Source: Variovorax atrisoli 110B (lineage in GTDB: Bacteria; Pseudomonadota; Gammaproteobacteria; Burkholderiales; Burkholderiaceae_C). From it: 64,000 nucleotides of DNA. The stretch's first letter is position 1. Every line of letters starts with the position of its first letter. Below the pieces are notes generated by a model, which saw only the letters and a program-made list of their open reading frames with translations, ran no database searches and was not told where the DNA came from. A program made the position numbers and the translations under genes. Below, one piece after another: positions 52,061 to 60,746 of this stretch. The stretch is from contig NZ_KB907462.1 of NCBI RefSeq assembly GCF_000382045.1, forward strand, positions 62,001 through 126,000, given 5' to 3'.

Positions 52061-52426
52061 CTATCGGGCGCTCGAACCGCGTGGGCGCGGTGCATCGCGG
52101 CCCTTTTCTCGCACAAGTTGTGCGAGAAATTCCGGCTCGGTGTAGGTCTCGTGGAACTGGCGCATGCGCCACAGGCTCGCTGCCGAAAACCCGGCGGTCC
52201 CGGGGAATGATGCCCGGAGATCCCGCGCCAGCCAGTCGACCACCGCGTCGCCCCAGCCGCGACGTGCCTGCTGCTCGCGGATGGCCTGTCCGATGTCCCA
52301 GTACAGCCCCACCAGCTCGCGGTTGACCGCGCGTGCGGCGGACAGCCGCGCACCGTCGATGCGATGTTTGAGATCCTCGACGAAACGGGCGTAGTCGAAC
52401 GGGGTGGAAGCGGTGGAGGCAGGCAC
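52061..52426 (-). pseudogene. Truncated YhcG/DUF1016 nuclease N-terminus
   Basis: 121 residues: FVEDLKHRIDGARLSAARAVNRELVGLYWDIGQAIREQQ and WLARDLRASFPGTAGFSAASLWRMRQFHETY match the N-terminal domain of DUF1016 (YhcG) proteins, normally about 350 residues with a PD-(D/E)xK nuclease C-terminus. At FLAQLVRE homology stops, and unrelated residues run to a stop. The nuclease domain is missing. Confidence 0.7.
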
Positions 52427-52637
52427 CGGGCAAATATAGTGCCTTGAGTGCCTGTGGGAGGTGCTGCGCGCGTTCAGTGATGGGCTTGCATCTCAGGCAA
52501 GGGCATGACGCACATGCGGGATGGGCGTTGCTTGCCGCGCTGCGCAGGGGTTTCGTGGCTTCGGTGCCCCGGTGCTCTAAGGCCGGCGCCTGCCCGATGG
52601 CAGGCGCAGACCATGGAGATCGAGAAAGAGAAGGGGG

Positions 52638-53420
52638 CTACGCCCGCTTCCTGAAGAGCGCCGATCCACCGCTGGCGCGCGCGACATCGGCGGCAGCCTG
52701 CATCAACGTGGAACCGAGCTCCTCCATGCGCTGCGGCGTGAGCCGTACGGCCGGACCCGCGATGGTGATCACGCCGATGGCCTGACCTGCGTTGCCCCAG
52801 ACGGGTGCCGCCATGGCCGTCATGCCGGGAGCGAACACTTCGTTGATCATGCTGAAGCCGCGCTGGCGCGCGGCCTTCACGTAGGTCATCACGGCCTTGA
52901 GGGTGGTGGGTGCCTTGGGGCCGAAATCCTCGGGCTTGCCCAGGCCCTTCTTTGCGACAAGTGCCATCGCATCGTCATCGGCCAGGGTAGAGAGCCACGC
53001 GTGCCCCGCGGCGCTGCACGACAGCGCCACCGACAGGCCCATGTCGGGGTCGTAGCGCAGGCCGTGCGTCGCCCCCTGCGCCTTGGCGACGAAGGTGAGG
53101 TCGTCGCCGTCCACCACCGCGAGCCGCACGAGTTCGCCCGATGCCTTGGCGAGCTGGTCGAGCAAGGGCTGCGCCACGTCCACGACGCCCGAGTTGCTGA
53201 GGAAGGACAGGCCGATGGAGACGAGCTTGATGGTCAGGACATAGTGGCCGTCGCGCGCCTCCTGCCGCACGTAGGCGTATCGGATCAGCTCGGTCAGCAG
53301 GCGATGCGAGGCGCTCAGCGGAATCTGCAGGTCGGCCGCGAGCGTGGACAGCGCCACGCCTTCCGGATGGTTCGCCAGATATTCCAGCACCTTGAAGCTG
53401 CGCCCCAGCACTTCGCTCAT
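52638..53420 (-). CDS. IclR-family transcription regulator
   Basis: 260 residues. HTH: VLGRSFKVLEYLANHPEGVALSTLAADLQIPLSASHRLLTELIRYAYV; ligand domain with NSGVVDVAQPLLDQLAKASGELVRLAVVDGD and FSMINEVFAPGMTAMAAPVW. Divergent from the TRAP operon across palindromic TTTCC elements. Likely controls the TRAP transporter genes. Confidence 0.92.
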   Translation of the reverse strand: MSEVLGRSFKVLEYLANHPEGVALSTLAADLQIPLSASHRLLTELIRYAYVRQEARDGHYVLTIKLVSIGLSFLSNSGVVDVAQPLLDQLAKASGELVRLAVVDGDDLTFVAKAQGATHGLRYDPDMGLSVALSCSAAGHAWLSTLADDDAMALVAKKGLGKPEDFGPKAPTTLKAVMTYVKAARQRGFSMINEVFAPGMTAMAAPVWGNAGQAIGVITIAGPAVRLTPQRMEELGSTLMQAAADVARASGGSALFRKRA

Positions 53421-53490
53421 ATGAATCTCCCGGTTGCACGTCGCGGCGTCCTTCGCGACGGAGTGAACTCTAGCAGAAGCAGGGAAGGGA

Positions 53491-53518
53491 TTTCCATAGT
53501 GGAAATGTTTTCCGGAAA
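53491..53518. promoter_or_regulatory. Twin palindromes between IclR and dctP
   Basis: TTTCCA-TAG-TGGAAA followed three bases later by TTTCCGGAAA. Both have TTTCC/GGAAA arms, a form often bound by IclR proteins. Located 64-91 bp upstream of dctP and 70 bp from the regulator. Confidence 0.65.
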
Positions 53519-53582
53519 TTTCTAGTATTCGGGCACCACGGTCCACGCACCGCCTCTCTGTTTCCTTCCTGGAGTCAACCTC

Positions 53583-54590
53583 GTGAAACTTCTTCGCACC
53601 CTCGCCATCGCTGGTTTCTGCATCGGCCTTGCCGCGCCCTCGTGGGCCCAGCAGGAGCGCACCATCCGCTTCGGCCACCTCAACAACACCGACCACCCGG
53701 TGAGCCTTGGCGTGAAGCGCTTCGCCGAACTGCTCGCGGCCAAGAGCGGGGGCAAGATGAAGGTGCAGGAATTCCCGGCCAATCAGCTGGGCAACGAGAT
53801 GCAGCAGCAGTCGGCGTTGCAGGGCGGCGTGCAGCAGATGTCGGCACCGGCGACGACCTCGCTCGCGGGGATCGTCAAGGAGTTCGGCCTGATCGACTTT
53901 CCCTTCGCCGTCGCGAACTTCGAGCAGGCCGACCAGCTGCTCGACGGCCCGCTCGGCCAGGCGCTGATCGCCAAGTTGCCCGAGAAGGGACTGGTGGCGC
54001 TCGGCTACTGGGACCTGGGTTTCCGCAACGTGACCAACAGCAAGCACCCCATCACCAAGGCCGAAGACCTCCAGGGGCTGAAGATCCGCGTGATCCCGAA
54101 CCCGGTGTTCCTGGACACCTTCAAGGCGTTCAAGGCCAACCCCGTGCCGATGCCCTTCGCCGAGCTCTATGGCGCGCTCGAATCGAAGGCGGTCGACGGC
54201 CAGGAGAACCCGTTCGCCGTGATCCTGTCGAACAAGTTCTACGAAGTGCAGAAGTTCGTGAGCGCCACCAACCACGTGTATGCGGCCAACATCGTGCTCG
54301 TGAGCAAGAAGTTCTGGGACCAGCTCACCCCCGCTGAACAGAAGTGGATGCGCGAGGCGGCCGACGAGGCGCGCAGCTACCAGCGGCAGGTCAGCCGCGC
54401 CGCGGCGCAGAAGGCGGTCGGCGAGCTTCAGGCCAAGGGGTCGCAGTTCAACGAAGTGAGCCCGAAGGAGCAGGTGCGCATGCGCGAGATCACGCAGCCG
54501 GTGATCGACAAGTTCGCGACTCAGTACGAGCCTGCGACGGTCAAGCTCTACAACGACGAGCTCGCGCGCATCCGGGGCGCGAAGCAGTGA
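53583..54590 (+). CDS. TRAP transporter solute receptor (DctP-type)
   Basis: 335 residues from a GTG start. Signal peptide to about 23 (IAGFCIGLAAPSWA, cleavage after WAQ). Mature signatures: IRFGHLNNTDHPVSLG, FRNVTNSKHPITKAEDLQGLKIRVIPNPVFL (the Arg that binds the substrate carboxylate) and VDGQENPF. Delivers an organic acid to the DctQM membrane units encoded downstream. Confidence 0.93.
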   Translation: MKLLRTLAIAGFCIGLAAPSWAQQERTIRFGHLNNTDHPVSLGVKRFAELLAAKSGGKMKVQEFPANQLGNEMQQQSALQGGVQQMSAPATTSLAGIVKEFGLIDFPFAVANFEQADQLLDGPLGQALIAKLPEKGLVALGYWDLGFRNVTNSKHPITKAEDLQGLKIRVIPNPVFLDTFKAFKANPVPMPFAELYGALESKAVDGQENPFAVILSNKFYEVQKFVSATNHVYAANIVLVSKKFWDQLTPAEQKWMREAADEARSYQRQVSRAAAQKAVGELQAKGSQFNEVSPKEQVRMREITQPVIDKFATQYEPATVKLYNDELARIRGAKQ

Positions 54591-54613
54591 GCGAAGGGAA
54601 CCGGTCGAACATC

Positions 54614-55057
54614 ATGAAATTCCTCGTCCTTCACGGCCCCAACCTCAACCTCTTCGGTCGTCGCGAGCCTCACATCTACGGCAGCACGACGCTGGCCGAG
54701 ATCAACGCGCGCATCGACAAGCTCGCGCGCGAACTCGACATCACGGTGGAGACGATCCAGTCGAACCACGAAGGCGCGCTGGTCGATTTCCTGCACGAGC
54801 ACATCGACGACGCGCAGGGCGCACTGGTCAACCCTGCCGGGCTGACCCAGCACGGCGTGCCGCTGCACGACGCGATCAAGGCCATGCCGTTCCCGGTGGT
54901 GGAGGTCCACATGTCGAACATCGCGGCCCGCGAGACGTGGCGTGCGCACTCGATCATCTCGCCGGCCGTGCGCGGCACGGTGCAGGGGCTCGGACCCCAG
55001 TCCTACCTGGCCGCGCTGCGCGCGCTGGTCGAGATCGTCCGCGACGCGAAGCAGTAG
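54614..55057 (+). CDS. Type II 3-dehydroquinate dehydratase-like protein, copy 2 (altered active site)
   Basis: 147 residues. GPNLNLFGRREPHIYG (Arg, Tyr present), then NPAGLTQHG where the family has N-x-G-x-x-T-H-T/S: the His is replaced by Gln, with His one position later. EVHMSNIAARETWRAHS keeps the general-acid His and Arg residues. Placed between dctP and dctQ, it probably acts on the transported compound. It may be a modified dehydratase. Confidence 0.82.
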   Translation: MKFLVLHGPNLNLFGRREPHIYGSTTLAEINARIDKLARELDITVETIQSNHEGALVDFLHEHIDDAQGALVNPAGLTQHGVPLHDAIKAMPFPVVEVHMSNIAARETWRAHSIISPAVRGTVQGLGPQSYLAALRALVEIVRDAKQ

Positions 55058-55086
55058 GCCACACCCATCCACCCACCCCCGACCCG

Positions 55087-55109
55087 CCCGCCCGCCGCGG
55101 GCGGGTTTC
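55087..55109 (+). terminator. GC-rich hairpin before dctQ
   Basis: CCCGCCC-GCCG-C-GGGCGGG followed by TTTCC. It lies between aroQ copy 2 and dctQ, 21 bp before the dctQ ATG, so it may partly terminate or process the transcript and lower dctQM relative to dctP, which TRAP systems need. Confidence 0.5.
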
Positions 55110-55129
55110 CTTCGACAAGAAGAAACAAC

Positions 55130-55711
55130 ATGAATCGATGGATCGACCGTGCCTGCCGGGCCGTGGAGGCGCTCATCGCGGCCTGCCTCGCGGTGATGGT
55201 GCTGCTGGTGTTCGGCAACGTGGTGCTCCGCTATGGCCTCAACTCGGGCATCACCGTGTCCGAGGAGGTCTCGCGCTGGCTCTTCATCTGGATCACCTTC
55301 CTCGGCGCGCTGGTCGCGCTGCGCGAACGTGCACACCTCGGTGTGGACATGGTGGTCGCCAAGTTGCCGCCGCTGGGCCGCAGGCTGTGCCTCGGACTGA
55401 GCCAGCTGACGATGCTCTACGTGCTGTGGCTGTTGTTCGAAGGCTGCCTGGCCCAGACGAAGATCAACTGGGACGTGGAGGCCCCCGTCACGGGCGCTTC
55501 GATGGCCGTGGTCTACGCCTCTGGCCTGGTGTTCTCCGTGCTGGCGGCGCTGCTCCTGGTCTTCGAGCTGGTGCGCCTTCTCACCGGCCGCGTTGCCGAT
55601 GACGAGCTCGTCGCGATCCAGGAGTCCGAGGAGGCGACCGTGCTCGCACAGGTGCTCGCGGAAGGCTCTCCCGCAGCGGTGCATGTCTCGCAGAAGGAGC
55701 GCGGCAAATGA
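55130..55711 (+). CDS. TRAP transporter small permease (DctQ)
   Basis: 193 residues with four membrane helices (about 15-38, 50-66, 88-110, 125-150) and GITVSEEVSRWLFIWITFLGALVALRERAHLGVD, the DctQ signature. The C-terminal 30 residues are polar and acidic. Overlaps dctM by four bases (ATGA). Confidence 0.92.
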   Translation: MNRWIDRACRAVEALIAACLAVMVLLVFGNVVLRYGLNSGITVSEEVSRWLFIWITFLGALVALRERAHLGVDMVVAKLPPLGRRLCLGLSQLTMLYVLWLLFEGCLAQTKINWDVEAPVTGASMAVVYASGLVFSVLAALLLVFELVRLLTGRVADDELVAIQESEEATVLAQVLAEGSPAAVHVSQKERGK

Positions 55712-56988
55712 CCATCGCCGTCTTTCTCGGCTCGCTGCTGATCGCGATGGCGATCGGCATGCCCATCTCCTTTGCACTGCTGGTCAGCGGCGTGGCGCTG
55801 ATGTGGCAGCTCGACCTGTTCGATGCGCAGATCCTGGCGCAGAACCTGATCGGCGGCGCCGACAGCTTTCCGCTGCTGGCGGTGCCCTTCTTCATGCTCG
55901 CCGGCGAGATCATGAACGTGGGCGGCCTCTCGCGCCGCATCGTCGATCTCGCCCTCGCGCTGGTGGGCCATGTGCGCGGCGGCCTGGGCTACGTGACGAT
56001 CATGGCCGGCTGCCTGCTGTCGGCGCTGTCGGGCTCGGCAGTGGCTGACGCGGCCGCGCTCACTGCGCTGCTGCTGCCGATGATGGTCTCGGCCGGACAC
56101 GAGAAGGCGCGCTCCGGCGGCCTGATCGCGGCTACCGGCATCATCGGGCCGGTGATCCCGCCGAGCATCGGCCTGGTGATCTTCGGCGTGGCGGCCAATG
56201 TCTCGATCTCCAAGCTCTTCCTCGCGGCGATCGTGCCGGGCCTGCTCATCGGCGGGGCGCTCTGGGTCACCTGGGCCTGGCTGGTGCGCCACGAGAAGAT
56301 CGATCCGCCGCCGCGCAAGTCGGCGCGCGAGATCGTGACGGCCGCACGCTCGGCCGGCTGGGCGCTGATGCTGCCGGTGATCATCCTCGTGGGCTTGCGC
56401 ATGGGCGTGTTCACGCCCACCGAGGCGGCCGTGGTGGCCGCGGTCTACGCGCTGTTCGTGGCGACCGTCATCTACCGCGAGCTGAGCTTCGCCGACCTCT
56501 ACAAGGTGTTCGTGAGCGCCGCGAAGACCAGCGCGGTCGTGATGTTCCTGATCGCGGCGGCGATGGTCAGCGCGTGGCTGATCACGGTGGCCGACCTGCC
56601 TTCGAAAGTGGTGGCGCTGCTCGAGCCGTTCATGGGCAACAAGATCCTGCTGATGATCGCGATCATGGTGCTGGTGATGGCCGTGGGCACGGCGATGGAC
56701 ATGACGCCCACCATCCTCATCCTCACGCCGGTGCTGATGCCGGTGGTGAAGGCGGCGGGCATCGATCCGGTCTACTTCGGCGTGATGTTCATCATCAACA
56801 ACTCGATCGGCCTGATCACGCCGCCCGTGGGCGTGGTCCTGAACGTGGTCGCGGGTGTCGGGCGAATGCGCATGGACGACGTCACGCGCGGCGTGCTGCC
56901 GTTCATGGCGGCCGAGTTCGCCGTCATGTTCCTGATGGTGCTCTTCCCGCCGCTGGTGACGGTGCCGGCGCGCTGGTTCGGGGGCTGA
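55708..56988 (+). CDS. TRAP transporter large permease (DctM)
   Basis: 426 residues with about twelve helices. LSGSAVADAAALTALLLPMMVSAGHEKARSGGLIAATGIIGPVIPPSIGLVIFG and GTAMDMTPTILILTPVLMPVVKAAGIDPVYFGVMFIINNSIGLITPPVGVVLNV are the family signatures. Uses the sodium gradient to import acids delivered by DctP. Confidence 0.94.
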   Translation: MTIAVFLGSLLIAMAIGMPISFALLVSGVALMWQLDLFDAQILAQNLIGGADSFPLLAVPFFMLAGEIMNVGGLSRRIVDLALALVGHVRGGLGYVTIMAGCLLSALSGSAVADAAALTALLLPMMVSAGHEKARSGGLIAATGIIGPVIPPSIGLVIFGVAANVSISKLFLAAIVPGLLIGGALWVTWAWLVRHEKIDPPPRKSAREIVTAARSAGWALMLPVIILVGLRMGVFTPTEAAVVAAVYALFVATVIYRELSFADLYKVFVSAAKTSAVVMFLIAAAMVSAWLITVADLPSKVVALLEPFMGNKILLMIAIMVLVMAVGTAMDMTPTILILTPVLMPVVKAAGIDPVYFGVMFIINNSIGLITPPVGVVLNVVAGVGRMRMDDVTRGVLPFMAAEFAVMFLMVLFPPLVTVPARWFGG

Positions 56989-56989
56989 C

Positions 56990-58426
56990 ATGCGGATGCA
57001 GTCGTCCATCCACCTGGCACGCCCTGTCTTTGCGCTGTGCGTCGCGTTCTCGCTGCTGCTGCCGTGCGTCGCGCAGGCGCAGGACCCGACGCGCGAGGTG
57101 CTGCCCGAGCAGAAGCAGGCGCGCGCCTTCGTTTCTCCGACCGGCCTCGCGCGGCTGGGTTCGCGCATGCTCTTCACGGCCTTTCACGTGGACACGGGCC
57201 AGGAGCTCTGGAGCACCGACGGCACCACGGCCGGCACCTTCCTGGTGAAGGACATCCACCCCGGCTTCCGCGGCGCGTTCCCGACCTGGCAGACCCGTTT
57301 CGGTCCGCATGTGTACTTCACGGCCACCGACGGCGACAGCGGCCTCGAGCTCTGGCGCAGCGACGGCACCGCCAAGGGCACGCAGCGCGTGGCCGACCTG
57401 AACCCGGGCAGGGCCGATGCGTTGCCATCCGAGCTGACCGTGTGGCGCGACGCGCTCTACTTCGTCGCCAACGACGGCAGCCATGGCTTCCAGCTCTGGA
57501 AGACCCAGGGTGACGCGCAGAGCACCCGGCGCGTGTCCTCGGTCGACGCCGGACCCGGCACGGTGGTGCGCCAGCTCACAGCGGCCGGTCGCAGACTGTT
57601 CTTCACCGCGACGAGCCGCGCCCAAGGCCATGAGCTGTGGGTCACCGAGGGCACGCCGGAGAGCACGCGGCTGGTGAAGGACATCCGGCCGGGCGCCGAG
57701 GATGCCGGCATCGCCAACCTCACGGCGCTGGGCGACGAGGTCTGGTTCACCGCGAGCGACGGTCGTCACGGCATCGAGCTCTGGAAGAGCGATGGCACCG
57801 AGGCGGGCACGGCGATGGTGAAGGACATCCGGCCCGGCGAGGCCTCCTCGCGGCCGGCGCATCTCACTGCCGTCGGGCGCACGCTGTACTTCGCCGCCGA
57901 GGACGGCGCGCATGGCATCGAGCTCTGGAAGAGCGACGGCACCGCCAAGGGCACGGTCCTCGTGAGGGATGTGCGCGCCGGCGCGGCGAGTTCGGTGCCC
58001 GGGCCTCTCGTCGCGTTCCGAGGCCGGCTCTACTTCGCGGCCACCGACGGCGAATCGGGCGTGGAGCTGTGGACCAGCGACGGCAGCGCCGCCGGTACGC
58101 GGCTGCTCAAGGACCTGGGCCCCGGCCCGGGCAGCGGCTCGCCCGCTCGCTTCGCGGTGGCGGGACAACGTCTGTGGTTCTCGGCGAACAACGGCGTGCA
58201 CGGCGTGGAGCCCTGGATCACCGACGGGAGCACGGCAGGCACGCGCCTGGCTGCCGATGTGGCCCCAGGGCCGCGTCATGCGATGCCGCTGGGCTTCGTC
58301 GAGCTGGGCGGCGCCGTGTTGTTCGTGGCAGGCGACGGACTGGGCAACGAGCGCCTGTGGTCGGCGAGGCCGGGCGCACGTGCCGCAACGCTGATCGGCG
58401 ATCCGCTCAGGGAACGCCTGCGCTGA
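56990..58426 (+). CDS. Secreted ELWxxDGT-repeat beta-propeller protein
   Basis: 478 residues. Signal peptide to about 30 (LCVAFSLLLPCVAQA). Eight repeats of about 47 residues, each with a strand pair such as LYFAAEDGAHGIELWKSDGTAKGT; the repeat motif is ELW-x-DGT (ELWSTDGT, ELWRSDGT, QLWKTQGD, ELWVTEGT, ELWKSDGT twice, ELWTSDGS, EPWITDGS). It begins one base after the dctM stop, so it may be transcribed with the TRAP genes. Function of such propellers unknown; Asp/Gly loops could bind metal or carbohydrate. Confidence 0.88.
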   Translation: MRMQSSIHLARPVFALCVAFSLLLPCVAQAQDPTREVLPEQKQARAFVSPTGLARLGSRMLFTAFHVDTGQELWSTDGTTAGTFLVKDIHPGFRGAFPTWQTRFGPHVYFTATDGDSGLELWRSDGTAKGTQRVADLNPGRADALPSELTVWRDALYFVANDGSHGFQLWKTQGDAQSTRRVSSVDAGPGTVVRQLTAAGRRLFFTATSRAQGHELWVTEGTPESTRLVKDIRPGAEDAGIANLTALGDEVWFTASDGRHGIELWKSDGTEAGTAMVKDIRPGEASSRPAHLTAVGRTLYFAAEDGAHGIELWKSDGTAKGTVLVRDVRAGAASSVPGPLVAFRGRLYFAATDGESGVELWTSDGSAAGTRLLKDLGPGPGSGSPARFAVAGQRLWFSANNGVHGVEPWITDGSTAGTRLAADVAPGPRHAMPLGFVELGGAVLFVAGDGLGNERLWSARPGARAATLIGDPLRERLR

Positions 58427-59336
58427 AGCCGGCACAGGCATCCAACGCCCGCTGCCAGGCGGCAGCAAGCGCCGGATGGGCGGGGTCGTGCCCCGCGCCC
58501 GGCACCAGTTCCAGGTTTGCCCGATCGCCGAGCGCCTGCGCCAGTGCCTGAGCCCCGTCGGGCGGGCACAGGGCATCCTGGGCACCCTGAACGATGTGGA
58601 CCGGCACGGCAGCTGGCGCGGCCGCGCAGCGTTGCAGCAGTGTGGGATCGACGAGCCAGCAGCCGTGACGCAGGTAGTGGCTCATCACGCGGTAGCGCGA
58701 CACCAGCCCTCGCAGCCAATCGGCGTCGTCTTCGGGGACCGGGGCATTCGAGCCCGCGAGGCTCTGTTCCCACGCGAACCAGTACTTCGCCGTCTCGCAC
58801 TGCTGTTGCGGCGTGCCGCCGGCGAAGATCTCGGCGAGCAGAAGCGGCATCGGGCAGTGCCGTTGCCGAGCCTGCTCCCACAGCGCGTGCCAGCCCGGGC
58901 CGCCTTGGTGCGCGGCACCGTCGAAGAATTCGCGGATGTCGCAGTCGCGCGCGAGAAAGGGATTGCGCAGCACGAGGCCGGAGACGGCCTGCGGCTGGTC
59001 CACGGCGTGCACCAGCGCGAGCGTCGCACCCCAGGAGCCACCCGCCACCAACCACTGCGCGATGCCCAGATGCGCGCGGAGAAGCCGCAGGTCAGCGAGC
59101 AGGTCGGCCAGCGTGTTCGACGTGATGGCGCCGGCAGGCGTGCTGCGGCCGGCGCCGCGCTGGTCGGGGCAGATGATGCGGAAACGATCCGGATCGATGC
59201 CGCTGCGCAGCGCGGGCGAACACCCCGAGCCTGGGCCGCCGTGCAGCAGCAGCAACGGACGCCCGCGTGGATTGCCATGCTCCTCGACGTGCATCCGGTG
59301 CCCGCCGCCGAGCTGCAGGCCATGGACCTTCGTCAT
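58407..59336 (-). CDS. Prolyl aminopeptidase-type alpha/beta hydrolase
   Basis: 309 residues. Oxyanion/HGG region LLLHGGPGSGCSP, nucleophile elbow GGSWGATLAL (Ser), Asp in GAQDALCP and His in GAGHDP: the S33 catalytic triad. RNPFLARDCDIREFF and the WEQ segment are typical of proline iminopeptidases. Its ATG overlaps the pqqE stop, so it is the last gene of the pqq operon; a similar peptidase gene ends some pqq operons and could trim the PqqA-derived peptide. Its 3' end overlaps the convergent propeller gene by 20 bases. Confidence 0.88.
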   Translation of the reverse strand: MTKVHGLQLGGGHRMHVEEHGNPRGRPLLLLHGGPGSGCSPALRSGIDPDRFRIICPDQRGAGRSTPAGAITSNTLADLLADLRLLRAHLGIAQWLVAGGSWGATLALVHAVDQPQAVSGLVLRNPFLARDCDIREFFDGAAHQGGPGWHALWEQARQRHCPMPLLLAEIFAGGTPQQQCETAKYWFAWEQSLAGSNAPVPEDDADWLRGLVSRYRVMSHYLRHGCWLVDPTLLQRCAAAPAAVPVHIVQGAQDALCPPDGAQALAQALGDRANLELVPGAGHDPAHPALAAAWQRALDACAGFSAGVP

Positions 59337-60499
59337 CCGGGCGCGTTCTCGTCGCTGCGAAAGACGAGCTGGCCGGCATGCCTCGCACCGGGCACGAAGC
59401 GGATCGGCGCGGCGTCGCTGCGAAGATCGGTCGCGGCATCGACCATCGCTTCGACCTCATGATGTTGCGGGCTGCGCGGGCACACCGGGTCCGTGGCGGC
59501 CGCATCGCCGGTCAGCAGGAAGGCCTGGCAGCGACAGCCGCCATGGTCCTGCTCGCGGTGCTCGCAGCTGCCGCAGGTGGGGCTCATCCAGCCGGTGCCG
59601 CGGTAGGCCTGGAATGCGGCGCTGTCCTGCCAGATGTCGCGCACCGGATGCTCGCGCACGTTCGGAAAGTCGAGGCCCGGCAGCATCCGGGCGCTGTGGC
59701 ACGGCAATGCCACGCCGTCGGGCGCCACCACGAGGAAGACGCTGCCCCATCCCGCCATGCAGGGCTTGGGCTTGCCCTCGGCATAGTCGGGCACCACCCA
59801 GAGAATGCGCATGCGGCCCTCCAGGCGTGGCCGGTGCGCATCGACCACGGCCTCGGCCTGCGCGAGCGCGGCGCGAGAGGGCATGAGCATCTCGCGGTTG
59901 CGCCACGCCCAGCCGTAGTACTGCACGTTGGCCAGCTCGAGGAAGTCGGCCTCCATGGCCTCGGCCATCCGGACGATGCGATCGACATGCGGCAGGTTGT
60001 AGCGGTGCATGACGCAGTTCAGCACCATCGGATAGCCGAGTTCCTTGATCGTGCGCGCCACGCGTTGCTTGAGATCGAAGGTGCGCGTGGAACTCAGGAA
60101 ATCGTTGAGCTCGCGGCTGGAATCCTGAAACGAGAGCTGGATGTGGTCCAGGCCGGCCTGGCGCAGCGAGGCGGCACGCTGCGGCGTGAGGCCCACGCCG
60201 GAGGTGATCAGGTTGGTGTAGAAGCCCAGCTCGTGCGCCGCCGCGACCAGCTCGCTCAGGTCTTCCCGCAGCAGGGGTTCGCCGCCCGAGAAGCCGAGCT
60301 GCACGGCACCCATGGCACGCGCCTCGCGGAACACGCGGATCCAATCGGCCGTGCCGAGCTCCTCGCGATAACGCGTGTAGTCGACCGGGTTCGAGCAGAA
60401 GGCGCAATGCAGCGGGCAGCGGTAGGTCAGCTCGGCCAGCAGCCACAGCGGTGGCCTTGCGCCCGCGTGCTGGCGCTCACCGGATCCAGTGGCGTCCAC
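59333..60499 (-). CDS. pqqE: PQQ biosynthesis radical SAM enzyme PqqE
   Basis: 388 residues. Radical-SAM motif C28-PLH-C32-AF-C35, GFSGGEPLLREDL, and a C-terminal SPASM domain with auxiliary-cluster cysteines (CMAGWG, LPCHSAR, CGSCEHREQDHGGCRCQAF, DPVC). It forms the Glu-Tyr carbon-carbon link in PqqA bound to PqqD. Overlaps pqqD by 23 bases and the peptidase by four. Confidence 0.95.
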   Translation of the reverse strand: MDATGSGERQHAGARPPLWLLAELTYRCPLHCAFCSNPVDYTRYREELGTADWIRVFREARAMGAVQLGFSGGEPLLREDLSELVAAAHELGFYTNLITSGVGLTPQRAASLRQAGLDHIQLSFQDSSRELNDFLSSTRTFDLKQRVARTIKELGYPMVLNCVMHRYNLPHVDRIVRMAEAMEADFLELANVQYYGWAWRNREMLMPSRAALAQAEAVVDAHRPRLEGRMRILWVVPDYAEGKPKPCMAGWGSVFLVVAPDGVALPCHSARMLPGLDFPNVREHPVRDIWQDSAAFQAYRGTGWMSPTCGSCEHREQDHGGCRCQAFLLTGDAAATDPVCPRSPQHHEVEAMVDAATDLRSDAAPIRFVPGARHAGQLVFRSDENAPG

Positions 60500-60746
60500 G
60501 GGCCTGCTCCAGGAATTCGAGCACGTCGGCGTGCAGGTCGGCTTCGCCGAAGGTGCGCTCCAGGTCGGCCACGAGATCGGCGACCGCCGTCCGGCCGTCG
60601 CAGCGCCTGAGGATCTCCGCGGCCGGCATGTTCAGCCTGACCATGCCTTCGGGGAACAGCAGCACATGACACTGCTGCGTCTCCTCCCATTGCAGCCGGT
60701 ACATCGTGGAAAGCGCGGGCTGCGCGCTGTCGGTCCATGCGGTCAT
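60477..60746 (-). CDS. pqqD: PQQ biosynthesis peptide chaperone PqqD
   Basis: 89 residues: YRLQWEETQQCHVLLFPEGMVRLNMPAAEILRRCDGRTAVADLVADLERTF is the PqqD/RRE fold. It binds PqqA and presents it to PqqE. The ATG overlaps the pqqC stop (ATGA). An N-terminal extension of about 12 residues precedes the domain. Confidence 0.94.
   Translation of the reverse strand: MTAWTDSAQPALSTMYRLQWEETQQCHVLLFPEGMVRLNMPAAEILRRCDGRTAVADLVADLERTFGEADLHADVLEFLEQARGRHWIR

Noticed and set aside
52108..52130. Inverted repeat CTCGCACAA-TTGTGCGAG
   Set aside because: Lies inside the YhcG-like coding frame and is explained by the FLAQLVRE codons; no regulatory position.
53583..56988. Reading the TRAP cluster as a C4-dicarboxylate (dctPQM) system
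   Set aside because: The receptor lacks enough detail to assign a substrate, and the embedded AroQ gene argues against simple succinate or malate uptake.
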